Assembly: GCA_011947345.1 (NCBI GenBank)
Contig: JAAVTG010000014.1
Coordinates: 37,244-101,243 of the forward strand
Length of the DNA: 64,000 nucleotides
Source: Phytophthora quininea
Taxonomy: Eukaryota > Oomycota > Peronosporomycetes > Peronosporales > Peronosporaceae
Direction: 5' to 3'
Shown: positions 21,701-32,929 of the stretch, one piece after another
How the letters are laid out: each line of letters starts with the position of its first letter
Position numbering within the stretch: the stretch's first letter is position 1
Translations under genes and position numbers: made by a program
Notes under the pieces: generated by a model
What the model was told of the DNA's origin: nothing
Seen by the model: the letters and a program-made list of their open reading frames with translations, nothing else
Database searches by the model: none

Positions 21701-22898
21701 TGTCGATCCGGTTCATTTTCAGCACTCACTACTGCGAGCGTACGTGTGGCACTCTACTCACCCTCTGCTGGTTGTTGGACATGACACGAACTCCTCGCTC
21801 ACGCTTCTAGGAAAAACTGGAGCGACACGTCAATTTCGGACGCAGTTCGCTGAAGCGACCGGATGTAGGTGTTTACTGGACTTCATGAGTGGAGGGTGGC
21901 CTGAAGCCCCTACATTTATGGCTCGGTTCCTGTTGGCAGTGCCTGAATGGCCTATCCGATACCGGATGCGCCATCTAAACAATCTGTACTATGATCTACA
22001 TCGGATCTACACTGTGGTGACTGGCCCGTCGGGCCCTCTTCACGGCCCTTGTACACCAGCACTGCTCCTACCGCTAGTCGGGGTACGGAGGAGTACGAAG
22101 GTGGAGCTATTCCCTCATCTCCAAAAGGACGCTATGAAAACTTTACTGGGTCCGTCTCAAATGCCTGCACGTGACCATCTACTTTTCTATCAAGTCGACG
22201 ATTTCAGCCAAACAGATTTAGCTGAGACCGTCGCAGCTCTGAAGATGCTCCGGCGTGTTGTCCTGCCGGTCTACTCAGATCTGCATTTTCGACTCAGCTG
22301 GAAATTGCTCCCGACACGGTCACGTTTTCATTTCCTACGCACTATCAGCTCGTCAGACCTGACCTGTGCATTTCCCGGCTGTAGTGACATTGAAACGGAT
22401 CGACACCTTTTCTTTGACTGCGCACGAGCATCTTCATTGTGGAGGATGATCGCACAGGACTGGGAGGGGATCCTAGACGGACCGGTGACCTGGACTATGG
22501 TCACCACTCTCCAAGAACCGGTTTGGGCAATCTGCCAAAAGGACCTGGTTGAACATTTTTCGACACTCTGGATGGTCATGCGCACCATTGTTCTCTATGT
22601 GCTCTGGACAGCACGCAACAAACACCAATTCGAGGACCACCAGCTTCCAGAAGCTTCCAAGACCAGCTTTCGCGTCTATGCTGTATTTGGTGCCCATTTC
22701 CGAGCACTATTACGATCTTCCTCTCCGTCAACGCAATCCGAACTGCAACGCTGTCTGCAGGTGTTTTCACCTGCGACTCGTCTTCGCCGCTTCATGGTAA
22801 CACATCCTCGGATTTTTACCGTCCGCCACGACGCGTGGTTTCTCAATGACTCGGGGCTTCTCACAGCTCCACCGATCTACTCGACGACAAACGTATGA
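18795..22898 (+). pseudogene. LINE ORF2: endonuclease and reverse transcriptase (at least six frame changes)
   Basis: Endonuclease: SVNTNGVK, HVIALQETK, YIHNVYAPV, VMGDFNVAV, RLDYIYIS and TGDHLAV, spread over 18795-19530 in alternating frames. Reverse transcriptase at 20213-21190: LYKKGDRMDPGNYRPISL, HPDQKGFVKGRS, FLDFAKAYDRVNW, RGVKQGDPLSSLLF and IYLADDSTLFS; the catalytic aspartates are present. C-terminal region at 21618-22898: a cysteine site CAFPGCSDIETDRHLFFDC, comparable with that of the LINE at 12002-12799. Disruption by frame changes makes it inactive as written. Confidence 0.9.
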
Positions 22899-22988
22899 TC
22901 ATGTATTCTAGGCGAATGTACATTTCGCATTTCGAGAAGTCTAATTAACACGGATCACAACTTCCCCCCACCACTTCGGTTTATAAGG

Positions 22989-23445
22989 TAAACAAGTTAC
23001 TGCAATGCTGCTTTGATGAGATTGGAGGCGTGAGAAACATCGTGAACGAAACGGGGCACTGGATCAATGATCGAGGATCAGCGGTAAGTATTGGGGAAAT
23101 GGTAGCGTATTTGTTAGTTGACATGCCCTGTGAAGACCGAGAAGCACGAGAAATCAGCACCGTAGTTAGAACCAGTAAACAAAAGCGTATGGTGGCAAGG
23201 ACATTATCCATACAGTACATGGTATTGGATGAGTACGTTGCGTACTCTATTTGATTCACAACAATAGTGGAAGCAATGACGAATAGCTTGCCCAGTTGGG
23301 TGACTTTCGCCACCAGCAAGTCACGTTTGGATTCCACGAAACTAAGTGGAACGACCAAGTAAGTATACGATTGTAGCTAGCAAAACGGTTTGGTTAATCA
23401 ACTTATATTTCTTTCTTGAGCGTCATTGAATGTGTGAAAGGCGTA
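22989..23445. other. Unassigned stretch with an open frame
   Basis: A plus-strand frame (to 23254) reads NKLLQCCFDEIGGVRNIVNE and continues mixed and charged to a stop. It looks more protein-like than the overlapping minus frame, but I recognise no family. Its 5' part would lie before the LINE, near 16390, if it is a split gene. Confidence 0.3.
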
Positions 23446-24195
23446 CTACTTCAAGTAACAAAATATTATACTCGAGCACCCTTGTAAACATAGTACGTCC
23501 TTCAGATTGTTCTCGAAGGAGCTGTCGATGAAAGGCACACCTCCGTCGTCGACGAATGGTGCGCTTCTATCATCGCTGAAATCCGCAACCTGCACCGCGT
23601 TGCGAGCTTCGTCTGTCATCTGCTCCCACTGAATGAGATCTTGGAACTCGCCGCTTTTAGTGGTAGGATCGACGGTGTGAGCTTCAAGTGCCGTGCTCAT
23701 AGACGTCGCAAATTTCGTGGTGTTGCCGTTGATGTGAGCTGTATCAATAGAATACTCAATTCCTGCGTCTGACGAGATGGCGAGTACAGTCGGGGTTGCA
23801 AGGTTGACATCATCTAACCACACAACAACATACAGCCTGCGATGACGACGACCGAGCGTGATGAAAAACGGGGGGACTGATGACATCCTTGGGGAAATAC
23901 CAGGCGTACATGATGGCCCACTTTCCACCGTACAGCATCGCCCGACTGTATACTTGCGAACCCAGCTCGGAGCCTTGGCAGTCCCCATCTTGTCTTCCTG
24001 TCCCTTTTAGTCCGACGCTTATGTCGCCTGCTGCGTTGACCGCAGGACACGGGTGAAATCCTTCTTCAATGACCAGGGAAGGCTTGAAGTTGATGGCAAC
24101 TTGCTCCGCCGTGATAGTTGGTTCCGGTTGCTGGAATCGCTCAACTGCTGTCGCGAGAACGGCTATCCAACGGCAGATAGCACGTTAGAAGCCAT
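23446..24195 (-). pseudogene. NPP1/NLP-type necrosis-inducing protein gene, broken
   Basis: This is a remnant of the cytolytic NLP family, secreted proteins that attack plant membranes. Minus-strand landmarks in order: ATG 24195 with a hydrophobic leader containing a frame break, a FHPCPAV segment with the family's conserved cysteine region, KWAIMYAWYFPKD, a frame change near 23870, a degenerate heptapeptide, VVVWLDDVNLATPTVLAISS, and GEFQDLIQWEQM near the end. The diagnostic GHRHDWE is replaced by GRRHRRL, so residues known in the family to be needed for activity are lost. At least two frame breaks are present. Orphaned and non-functional as read. Confidence 0.85.
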
Positions 24196-24530
24196 CACAC
24201 GTGGTTTCGGTGGTGCTAAGGCTCGTATCGACATCGTATCGGCAAGGTTTGACCGAAGAACCTGTTGTAGTTGTCGACCAAATGCTTTCAAGCAGCCACA
24301 AAAATGCATATGGTGTAGTTGTTCAACTAGGCGTAGACGGAAGAGTAGCCGAGTAACAACTACCAGTTCTCAATTTACCAACAACAACAACAATCGCACT
24401 GCCAAGTCGAACGTCGACGGCCCAACCTGCCCGAGTCCTTCAGTGCCAGTGCCAACCAGCTTCCTAAGTGCTGCCAAACCAATAGAGCAAGCTCTATTGC
24501 GACAAAGTAGAAATTGCTGATCCAACAACC
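24196..24530. other. NLP 5' flank
   Basis: A plus-strand open frame (24053-24520) crosses it with a Ser/Thr/Asn-rich, cysteine-containing product, but part of it is antisense to the NLP leader and no family is recognisable. I do not call it a gene. Confidence 0.35.
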
Positions 24531-24698
24531 ATGGAACCAAGACACCGAGTTGCCACCCGCTTAGGCCGCAGTGACTCTGCGCCGAGTCACCGACTGCTAA
24601 ACGAGAACCGCGAGACTTACAACACCAACCGAATCAACTGTGTTGAAGACTCGCTAGCAGAACTGGATGAACGTTTAGCCCCTCTGAAGCGGGATTTT
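24531..24698 (+). pseudogene. Coiled-coil gene, 5' part, split by piggyBac
   Basis: ATG 24531 opens MEPRHRVATRLGRSD and reaches CVEDSLAELDERLAPLKRDF, a heptad-like stretch, before the palindrome at the transposon edge. The right flank of the transposon (28327) continues with ALEGLGQVNEQLDSVLDGI of the same character. A single interrupted gene is inferred; product unknown. Confidence 0.5.
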
Positions 24699-25019
24699 AC
24701 TCTGTATAATACAGAGTAAGGAATTGTCTTGTTTAAATTATGGTTGGAGAACATATCATAAATCTTCTGTTATAAGCCCTCTCGCAGGAGTGGTGACTTA
24801 GGCACTGCGAAATTGCTCAAAGCCATCGCAAACCTGGCAAAAACGCTGCAATTTTTCCGCCAGCTGTTCATTTGAAGCTTCCTCATTGGCTGTTCCTGTC
24901 AGCGCAACACCCCATTCTGCCTCTATTTTCGTATTTCCTGCCTTATCCGATTGGAAGCTGATTTCCGCGCCAAATTTCGCGCCAAAATGTTTGGTGGATG
25001 GACGTTGGCCGCGCGCACT

Positions 25020-25105
25020 CCGCGCACCAAATTTTCGGCCAGTTCTAGACTAGAAGGAAGTGAAGAAGAACTAGGATAGAGTTGGCCGAAAAGTTTGGTG
25101 CGCGG
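25020..25105. repeat. 27-bp inverted repeat (hairpin)
   Basis: The left arm 25020-25046 starts ccgcgcaccaaattttcggc; the right arm 25078-25105 is its near-perfect complement, with a loop of about 31 bases. It may be two small-element ends head to head, or a transposon end structure. Confidence 0.8.
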
Positions 25106-25259
25106 ACCACAAGAGCGATCGGTACGTAAATGGAAACCTCAACTTGTTCGCTACGCGACTAACTGCTCCCTTCACTTGTTTCAATTGTCCATAGCCTTCT
25201 CTTATTCGTCCATGCGTTTGCGCTTGCGCTCGCGCTCGCGGAAGCGAATCTACCTAAAA

Positions 25260-27939
25260 TGCGGGAGAATTGCAGTTCCATTTGCCCAGTTTTGATGCCA
25301 TATCTGGCTGCACGTCAGCGTGTTGCCCAACTCCTCCCGCCGAACACGATTGCAAAGCGGGACGTAATCACCTCGAAGTTCTGTGCAGGTGGAGCAGAAA
25401 TAGCTGCTCTCGAAGCTCTTCGTGTTGGGCTCCGCCATGGCAGAGCAGACTTTGCGGAGGTGTTGGCGTCTCTTCGGGTCGCGCCCCCTTCGTACATGTC
25501 GTCGATATCCGCCAATGCGTGGTCGGCAGAAGGTGTTAGTATGGTCACTAAGTCCTCTGCGTTGATGTTGCTACGAAGCGTCACCTTGGTGACATTCAGG
25601 AGCTTCACATGCAAGCGACGCATATACTCAGACCGAGAAGGTACGCGCTCCCCTTCTTCTTCAGTACCAACTTGTGCAAAATGAATCCGTTGACGATTGC
25701 CATGTCCACAAATGCCAGAAACAACTGCCTGTAGTACTTCTTGAAAGCCACGCACCGCTGAATGGAGTAGGTTTGAAGCCTCAGCTGGTCATGGTAGTCA
25801 ACTCCCCCATGCCAGCATGATACTCAGCTATCAGCTGAGGACATGGCACTGTGGCTCTATTGCTCTCTCCTGTGTCCCTCCGCAACACAGTTGTTGGCGT
25901 CGTCGCACAGCCTGTGGCGATCATGTGCACAAGCCTTGAATCGATCCAAGCCACTGTTATCAACTCCGGATAGTTTTTGCTTGGGCGATACGGTACGTGC
26001 CACGTGGCAGTCCCTTTGGCCGAGCCTTCTGCGGGAACTGGATAGCACGAGGCCGTCCAAACCTGTCACTGCGATGCGTCCCCACGTAATAGTAGCCCAT
26101 GCTGAGCATTGACAGCACTTGAGCGCATGAGCTGTAGAAGTTGTCCGTAATGATCAGCCTCTTCCCGGGCTAGCCGCTGAGAGCCTTCGTGATGTTTCGG
26201 ATGACCGCCTTCTATGCAACGCCTTTTGCCAGCCTTGCGTTGCTTTCTTTGCCGAGATAAACCTTAACTCTGTATGATACAGCATAACAAACGCCAGAGC
26301 ATACAGCATTGTGTTAGAATTGATCGCCTTCATCTGTATGATACAGCTTTGTTATTCTGTACATACAGAATACTCAACTCTGTATCGACAGCATAGATGA
26401 TTTATCGCGAACAGTAGCTGGTGTCGTCGCAGCATGTCATGCAGCATTTGGTCCCATACTTGTGCGGCTTGTCCTTGTTGTAGACTCTGATTGAATTGAT
26501 TTTGCTTCTGTTGGGAATGGTTCCCTCGTCGAAACTGATTCTCGACCCAAGCCAGTAGCCCCGTCGGAAGGTCTTCTCCATCACCTGCAAGACAGGTCGA
26601 ACCTTCCAGGCCTTGTCTGTTGTTGCGTTACTCGACGAGTTGGTGGAGAAATGCAGGTAGCGTGTGACGGTCTTGAAGTGATCTCGCTTCATGTACCTAC
26701 CAAAAGTGCTACGAGGCGCTGCTCCATCTTCTCGAGTGGCCCAGTGCTTTTCCAAACCATCCGTGTGCCCGCAGAGCGCCCGCGATATCAAGAGACCAAT
26801 GACATGCAGTATCTCATGTGCTTTGATTGGCCTGACACGCCGCAGATTTTCCTCGAGCTTGATACACGCTTTCGCGGATCCTTTGCCTGGACCGCCGGCT
26901 CCTTGGCACGCTGCTGCTGGGCTACCAGAGGAATGCACTCCACACAGTAATCGTTCGTCTCTTTTTCAATGTGAATCCACAGGCGCTTCGGAAGGAAGTA
27001 AAAGAATAAGCCGAGCGGAGATTCAGCATATGCCGCAGCGGATCTTGTTGGCCCGCAGGATCCACTGTACAGATCACCAGCTCCGAGAAGCTGCAGTTGG
27101 GCTACAGTCAACACGATACAGAATTAATTTACTAGCGATGAGCGTATTCTGTAGCAGACAGACTTACCGGAGTGATGCCGATCGTAGAAGTTCCATTCTG
27201 ACAGCCCGAGTTCCCTCATTGCGCCATCGTCTTGTTCGAATAAACCGCTCTCGTCTTCGAAGTCGCTGTCTGACTCCACCTCGCTTTCGTAGTCATCCGT
27301 CTCAGGCACTGGCACCTCCAACTCATCGTCACTGATTCTATCGTCGTCATCGTAGGTGTCAACCCCAACGTCCCCGCACAGATTGATGTCGTCAACGGCT
27401 ACAGTCCCGAACAAGTTCTCGCTTCGAAATGCATCCATGAATCGATCGCAGTCGAACAGCTCAATGTAGTTGTCACCATCGCTGGTCCTCGTCCTGCGCG
27501 CAGAATTATTGTCTTCTGTCGCATCACTTTCTGTATGGACTTCTTCTGTAGGGGGCTCTTCTGTATGATACAGAGTTGGGGTGAATAAGTCATCTGTATC
27601 CTCCCGAGTAGTTGCGGCCGGTGCTGGGGCTTCTTCTATATCCTCCTGAGTAGCTGGTGCCGGCGCTGGAGATGGGTAATCAGCTCGACTAGCGCCTTCG
27701 AAAGCTGCAACCTGGACAGCAGACTGCGTGACGGAACCCGCAGCAGCCAAGGAGGGCTCTGTGGGCACTGTAACGACCTGTTCCGCGGTGGATGATGTGG
27801 GGAATCGCAGCAACATCCCTTCTGCCCGTGCGAAGGCAAGTAAATCTCGTGTCCCTGTGGTAGCCGCGTTATTGAGTGTAAATAGTATGAAAACAGCAAA
27901 AAATACCAACAAAGTAATCAAGGTTTCGCCTCGATTCAT
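25260..27939 (-). pseudogene. piggyBac-type transposase (PGBD-like), broken
   Basis: The N-terminal frame (27939-27124) is acidic and low complexity, as usual for the family. Its hydrophobic first 30 residues are odd and the true start may be later. The core frame 26938-26402 has YMKRDHFKTVTRYLHF, ISFDEGTIPNRSK (first Asp) and DKPHKYGTKC. After the palindrome-rich insert, DNFYSS near 26140 (second Asp) and, after a frame change at about 25800, GVDYHDQLRL (third Asp) and FKKYYRQLFLAFVDMAIVNG complete the domain. Three separate breaks make it inactive. It probably had an intron between the first two blocks. Confidence 0.85.
26268..26391. repeat. Cluster of CTGTATNATACAG palindromes (MITE-like)
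   Basis: Palindromes lie at 26270-26282, 26334-26346, 26355-26370 (ttctgtacatacagaa) and, imperfectly, 26379-26391. The outer pieces ctgtatgatacagcataaca and the complement of the stretch at 26349-26370 (tacagaataacaaag) match as inverted repeats. It interrupts the transposase coding region. Further single copies stand at 24702-24714 (variant), 27561-27573 and 28314-28326. Confidence 0.7.
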
Positions 27940-28326
27940 CCAGACGCCCCTTGATACCAGGCTTGACGTAGACGTGGTCCCTGCTGAGGCCTCGCGGCTT
28001 CCTTGGCTTCCACCCTGCCTAGGTCAGCTCGCGCCAGAGCTGCTTGAACGTCTTCTCGTCGGGCATCGTCGGTTGTGGCGAAGTGACTGGTGCTGGATGG
28101 TTTCAATAAGTGATTCGGAGAGCTTCAAATAGAATTTGCTCACCTGCTCTGAATTTATATTGGATTTTCTATGGCCTAAGTAGAAACCCCGTCTATCTTC
28201 CCTGCACGATCGCCTGTGAGCATTGGCGTCTTCAACGCATACAAATAGTTATATGCGGAGGATAGCCTTGATGGCAAGCTTTCGGAATATTAAATCCTGT
28301 TAAACGGCTTATTCTGTATGATACAG

Positions 28327-29001
28327 AGTAGCGCTTTAGAGGGATTAGGCCAAGTAAACGAGCAACTCGACAGCGTATTAGATGGCATTCAAGTCATGTC
28401 GGGTGCCGTCGAACAGACGCAGGAAATAGCCAACCAAAATGCTGCAATCGTCACGCAAGTCCAGGCGTTTGCCGAGCAAACAGCAACGACGATAAATGAC
28501 ACTGCTGCTAGTCTAAATAACCTTCAGCGGAACGCTGCTAGTGTGCAGCAAGTCCAAGAAATGGCCGCCCGTGTTGCTGCGGCAGTGGCCGAAATGCAGC
28601 ACCAACAATTCCAATCTCATGAGGAGCAAGAAATCCACCGCACCCGAGCTACTCCTGCAATGGCGACACCAGCACCTACAATGCCTCGGACTCCGTTCCC
28701 GTACCAAGATAGTATTAACACATCACATTCCGGTGCTCAAGAGGGTCCAGCGATGTTGGCACCGTCGGCTGAAGGGCCTCATGCATCGTTCCCCCAGCAA
28801 GACAGCTCTAGTACATCGAGTTCGAGCAGCCACCACACGCAAGATGCTGCACGTGCAGCACATCGAATGCAGTTTGCCAACCAAAATCACCACAACGTTC
28901 CAAACGCTGGCCGAACGCTAAATCTCCGGAAAATGGACAGTGTAGTGGGTCTCGATAACTCGGAACACACGATAGGGAAGCTGGAGCTTCCTGTAACCTG
29001 A
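28327..29001 (+). pseudogene. Coiled-coil gene, 3' part
   Basis: The open frame from the transposon edge encodes a 220-residue Gln/Ala-rich coiled coil (EQTQEIANQNAAIVTQVQAF, LNNLQRNAASVQQVQEMAAR) followed by a Pro/Ser/His-rich tail, with a stop at 28999-29001. No family recognised. The context suggests it is the continuation of 24531-24698. Confidence 0.5.
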
Positions 29002-29331
29002 GTAGTATTGCTTGCTCGTCTTGAGGTAACCTCTAAAGTGTTGATCACGTCGTAGGTATGCTAAGCTCACTACTGAAGGTCACTCGTCCTCTAACTTCTA
29101 TGCAAGCTCGGCCTCACTTTCTGTGCGGCCCGATGCAGTGGTCAAGGCTTGGTAGAACCAGCCACTACACCGCGCTGTCAAGCCTTGGACACTCCAAAAG
29201 CTCTTCTTGAAAAACTAGACTGTCATTCAGATAAATTCGGATATCATCCAAATGTTTACCAAATGTTGCATATATGTCGCATGAGCGTGAACATCACTCC
29301 GGACCTTCACTCTGCAACTGCAACTTGCACT
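29002..29331. other. Spacer before Gypsy pol
   Basis: No coding frame supported. A small inverted motif (caaggctt ... aagccttg, near 29144-29189) is visible. No LTR was recognised here. Confidence 0.45.
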
Positions 29332-32276
29332 TCAGCTTGCAAACCCGGTTGTACGTAAGAGATGCTTTGACAGCGCTTTGTCTGCAGCAGAAGCAGTATA
29401 CTCACGGATCATGACTGGTATGTTTTTCCATAGAGATGCGAGAGACTCCACCGAGTCCTCTATGGGCTCGAGCCCTTTCCATGACACTAGTAGCTCATAG
29501 CTTTTCTTGTTCTCGCTCCAGCGATGCTCCTTGAGCTCTGCTACCGCTAGCACTATGCCCTGCGAGGCTATGCGCTCCTTGAGCTCTTCAGTCACTTTCA
29601 AATCTTTATCGGCATAGTATTTTAGCCTAGAGGAATGCACGTCCGTCTCTGCACCAGTAACTAGGTGCCTCACGACAAACGAGTGCTCATCGGCTTGCAC
29701 TATCTGATACGGCCCAATCCAAGTCACTAGTAACTTGCCTTGATGTTTCTGATCCACTCGCGATCTCAGCACGTAATCTCCAACAGTGAAATTAGCTTTT
29801 CTTGGGTGGCTCTGCATGGCTTTGTTGCGTCTCGTTTGCTGTTTGCGCTTCACTCGCACAGCTCTGTGCATGGCGTGAATGCTGTCACGCAACTGCTGCA
29901 ACTTCTGCTCGATCAACTCGGGCTGTTTCGTTATCTCCAACACCTTCTTTTGGTTAGGATCCACACAAAAATCTAGCGGAGATGGTAGTGGCAGCGCACA
30001 GAAAAGTTCAACTGGTGCTTTGTCCCCAGCGATGGTAACGGTGTGTGGTTTAGGCTGACTCGTAGCAAAGGCAAGAAGAATATTCAATCCCGAATATCTA
30101 CCTTGTACTCGAGGCACAAAACCCGCAACACTTGGATAATGTCACGATTTACTCGCTCAATGCTGCCATTCAGCCAAGGGCTGTATGCCACAGTGAACTT
30201 CTGCTGACACTTCAATCGCTTGCTAACTTCGGCCACAACCGCGTTCTTGAAGTGGCTCCCTTGGTCACTGATCCAGACCGGCGGGATCCCGAATCTGCTG
30301 TGCCAGGAGAGGATAGCATCAACTGCAACAGTGCTGGTAGGTGTAGGACATGGTACTAGGTCCCAGTAGTGCGTTGCTTCGTCCTTAAGAGCTAAAAGAT
30401 ACTTGTCCGGGCCGAACGATTCTCCCACCGAAAGAAAATCGCAATGAAGAGCACCATTACGCTCGTGGCACCGGACAGTCTCGCTCCATGGGCGCCGCAC
30501 AACCTTACCACCTTTGACGTGTTAGCAAAGCAGACACTTGGCCAGAAATCTATCCACAATTGCTCGAAGTTTGTCCACATGAAAATATCGTTTCAACAGC
30601 TCCATCATTGCTACTCGGCCGCGGTGACGTTGAGCTCCGCAACGAGCAACCGTCATGAGTCGTTTAAGCAACGTTGTGTCCGTCGTTGGTATCCAAAGCT
30701 TCTCTTTTCGGTGCCATCCTGCCGTCCTCTTTGTCAGAAAATCTGGCGGCACCGAGCCTAGATACTGTTCTTGAGCTTTCGCTATTTTTGCCATAGTCGG
30801 AAAAGCAAAATCCGGGCCATCAAAAGGTCGAATAGCAGTTGGGCTAGTCGTACTCGTTGATTCAGTTGATACCGTCCGCGCAAAATGTTGCTGTTGGTCC
30901 TTCAGGGTCCTATCTACCTCCCCTCCACGACTTTGGCACGATGCACTCGGTCGTTTTGCCGCTTGGGGTCGTCTTCGCTTGCTTCGGGTCGTTGGAGTCC
31001 TGTCTTCCTCTCCTCGCCGTCTTTTGCGCAGCACAACAGCCTTCAGTGACACCGCACTATCAACTTTATGATTTCCCGCCCACCTCGATACCATATCAGC
31101 CCACACGTTGCTGACACCGTCGATATGTTCGATTTGGTACTTGTACTCCACGATCTTGAGAGCCCAACGTAAGAGCTTTCCTCTTATATGCTTTTTCACC
31201 TCTTTTGCAGGCGCAAAGACGAATATAAGGTTTCTGCGATCACAAAATCATCTGAATCCTTGTGGTCGCAGTAAGAGATAACTAAGTTGATCGCAGGCAC
31301 ACACTATGGGAAAGGCCTCTTTTTCGATCACGCTCCAGCCTCGTTTAGCTCCAGTGAACGTGCCACTCAAGCATACCAGTAACTCGTGAGCTTGCTCGGC
31401 AATGGTTGCTCGGTCCTTCCAGTTTGCTACTTGGGTCACGATGACATTCCAACCAATATCGGACGCATCGGTAAACACACGCAACTCTGCTTCTGGACTT
31501 GGAAACGCTAGGCTTGCTGATGCTGCTAACTTACTCTTGAGATCTGCAAACGCATACAGCTCCTCAGCGCCGAGTTCAACGTTGATCCCTGAAGCAACTC
31601 GTTTGGTTCTCCTTGAAGCTGATGCTAGTGCCTCATCAAGTCTTGCCTGCAACGGTTGTGTCACTCTTGCAAAGTCGATAACACTGCTACGCATCCAGTT
31701 AGCGGCGCAGAGAAATTGCTGGAGCTCTCCAGCGTTATTAGGGCACGGCAAGTCGATCAAAGCTTGGATTCTGCTCGGGTCGTGAGCTACACCTTCACCA
31801 GTAATTATTTTGCCGCACCACTTGACCCTCTTCTCGAAAAGACTTGACTTCTTCACGCTTATCTTAAAACCAAACTCGTCAAGCAGCTCAAAGAGTCTTT
31901 CGAGCTTTACCAAATAGATCTTCACGTCAGTAGCGTATAAAAGCAAATCATCTATCCACACGAGCAAGTTCTTGTACATCAAATCGTGCAGACACTATTC
32001 AATCGTAGCTTGAAAGAAAAGGGCAGCATCACAACTTCCTTGCGGCACGTGCTTAGGCGTGTAGATTTTGCGATGGGTCATATAGGACAAGACTTCCTGG
32101 CTGACCTTGTCGACCGCAAGCTGCCAATAACCCTTAATAAAGTCGAAAAGTCCAAAACACTTGGCATCTTTCACCATTTCTAAATCCACTTGAACGTTCG
32201 GCATCACACCTACTATTCCTTCCACTTGCGCGTTGACAGGTTTTGTAATACGTCGTCTGCCTGTATTCGTTCGCAC
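29332..32276 (-). mobile_element. Old Ty3/Gypsy chromodomain pol remnant
   Basis: In order on the minus strand: RT start (FGLFDFIKGYWQLAVDKV, 32276-31995), RT palm LLVWIDDLLLYA (32000-31248) with a following RNase H (FTDASDIGWNV), RNase H end and zinc region (31199-30522), integrase core with LHCDFLS, SDQGSHFKN and NGSIERVNR (30500-30084), and an integrase tail with VGDYVLRS and TWIGPYQIV, then a chromodomain-like YELLVSWKGLEPIEDSVESL (30117-29332). Frames alternate, gag and protease are absent, and no LTRs were found. It is a decayed chromovirus, distinct from the element at 45.3-52.1 kb. Confidence 0.88.
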
Positions 32277-32504
32277 CCGACTCCCTATAACAACTTGCGC
32301 GGGCGAGGAGCATTAGGCGAGACGGCGACGGAGAGTTGGTGCTGGCAGCGGTGTTGCTGCGGGCGGAGCAGTTGTCGAAGGGAGGAGCCTTGGCACTTGG
32401 AGAGTAAATTGAGAAGTGAGATTGATCAGGCAGGTTTATCGTGCTAGCGCGCGTTGGGGAAACGCAAAGGAAATCCAGTTCCCATCCTAAAGCCTATCAA
32501 TTCT

Positions 32505-32700
32505 CTAAGTCCATATGAATCCTAAATCTACCAATGAACAGCTCCTAACTGGAAACGTAGCTCGAATCTTGAATCTTCTTGATGCGTCCCATAATCAAGA
32601 ATCCATCAATAACTGGATTCTTTCAAATCATGGAGATTTCAGCCCAATCAATTCCATGATTATGGGACGCTGTATCCTTGTGATTTCCAATGTGTAGATT
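32505..32700. repeat. Nested inverted repeats
   Basis: A perfect 14-bp inverted repeat, gcgtcccataatca at 32584-32597 and its complement at 32657-32670, encloses agaatcca/tggattct and aatcatgga/tccatgatt pairs. The stretch could fold into a cruciform and is probably a small TIR element. The short ORF across it (32515-32697) is not convincing. Confidence 0.7.
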
Positions 32701-32929
32701 TTGGAGCCATGCATTTAGGATAGCCTGCAGTCATATGCAATATGTAATTTCTGAGGTGGTTGCCGTCGGCGGCAATGTGCTGCATCTGACGGCAACTCCG
32801 TCACAATTTACCAAAGCTGTGTGGATAATAGCGAAGCCTTTCCGGCAGACCAAGGCCCTGGTTATGGTGGTCACTGGTTCAGAAGGCGGTATTTACTGAC
32901 GGATGTTTTTACAATCGTTTCCAGTTCCG

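Larger units (their letters stand above)
16407..22973 (+). mobile_element. Full-length non-LTR retrotransposon (LINE), 6.57 kb
   Basis: The 15-bp sequence cttcggtttataagg flanks the element at 16392-16406 and 22974-22988, a target-site duplication. The two-ORF layout with an apurinic endonuclease, reverse transcriptase and C-terminal zinc motif is that of an APE-type LINE (L1/Tad-like). Many frame changes show decay. It inserted upstream of the SDR gene. Confidence 0.92.
24699..28326 (-). mobile_element. Degenerate piggyBac-like transposon region
   Basis: The edges are marked by near-identical palindromes: actctgtataatacagagt at 24699-24717 and ttctgtatgatacagag ending near 28328. Between them lies a broken piggyBac transposase on the minus strand. 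I could not find a clean TTAA target duplication at the palindromes, so the exact ends are inferred. A ~130-bp palindrome-rich insert (26268-26391) and a hairpin (25020-25105) lie inside. Confidence 0.65.

Noticed and set aside
22981..23358. Minus-strand ORF with hydrophobic stretches
   Set aside because: The plus frame has better composition; neither can be assigned.
25857..26112. Open frames on both strands beside the palindrome cluster
   Set aside because: The minus strand in another frame carries the piggyBac DNFYSS and GVDYHDQ motifs; these are shadows.
27840..27939. Hydrophobic N-terminus suggesting a secreted or membrane protein
   Set aside because: The remainder is an acidic piggyBac N-terminal region; the hydrophobic start is probably upstream sequence read by chance, with the true start later.
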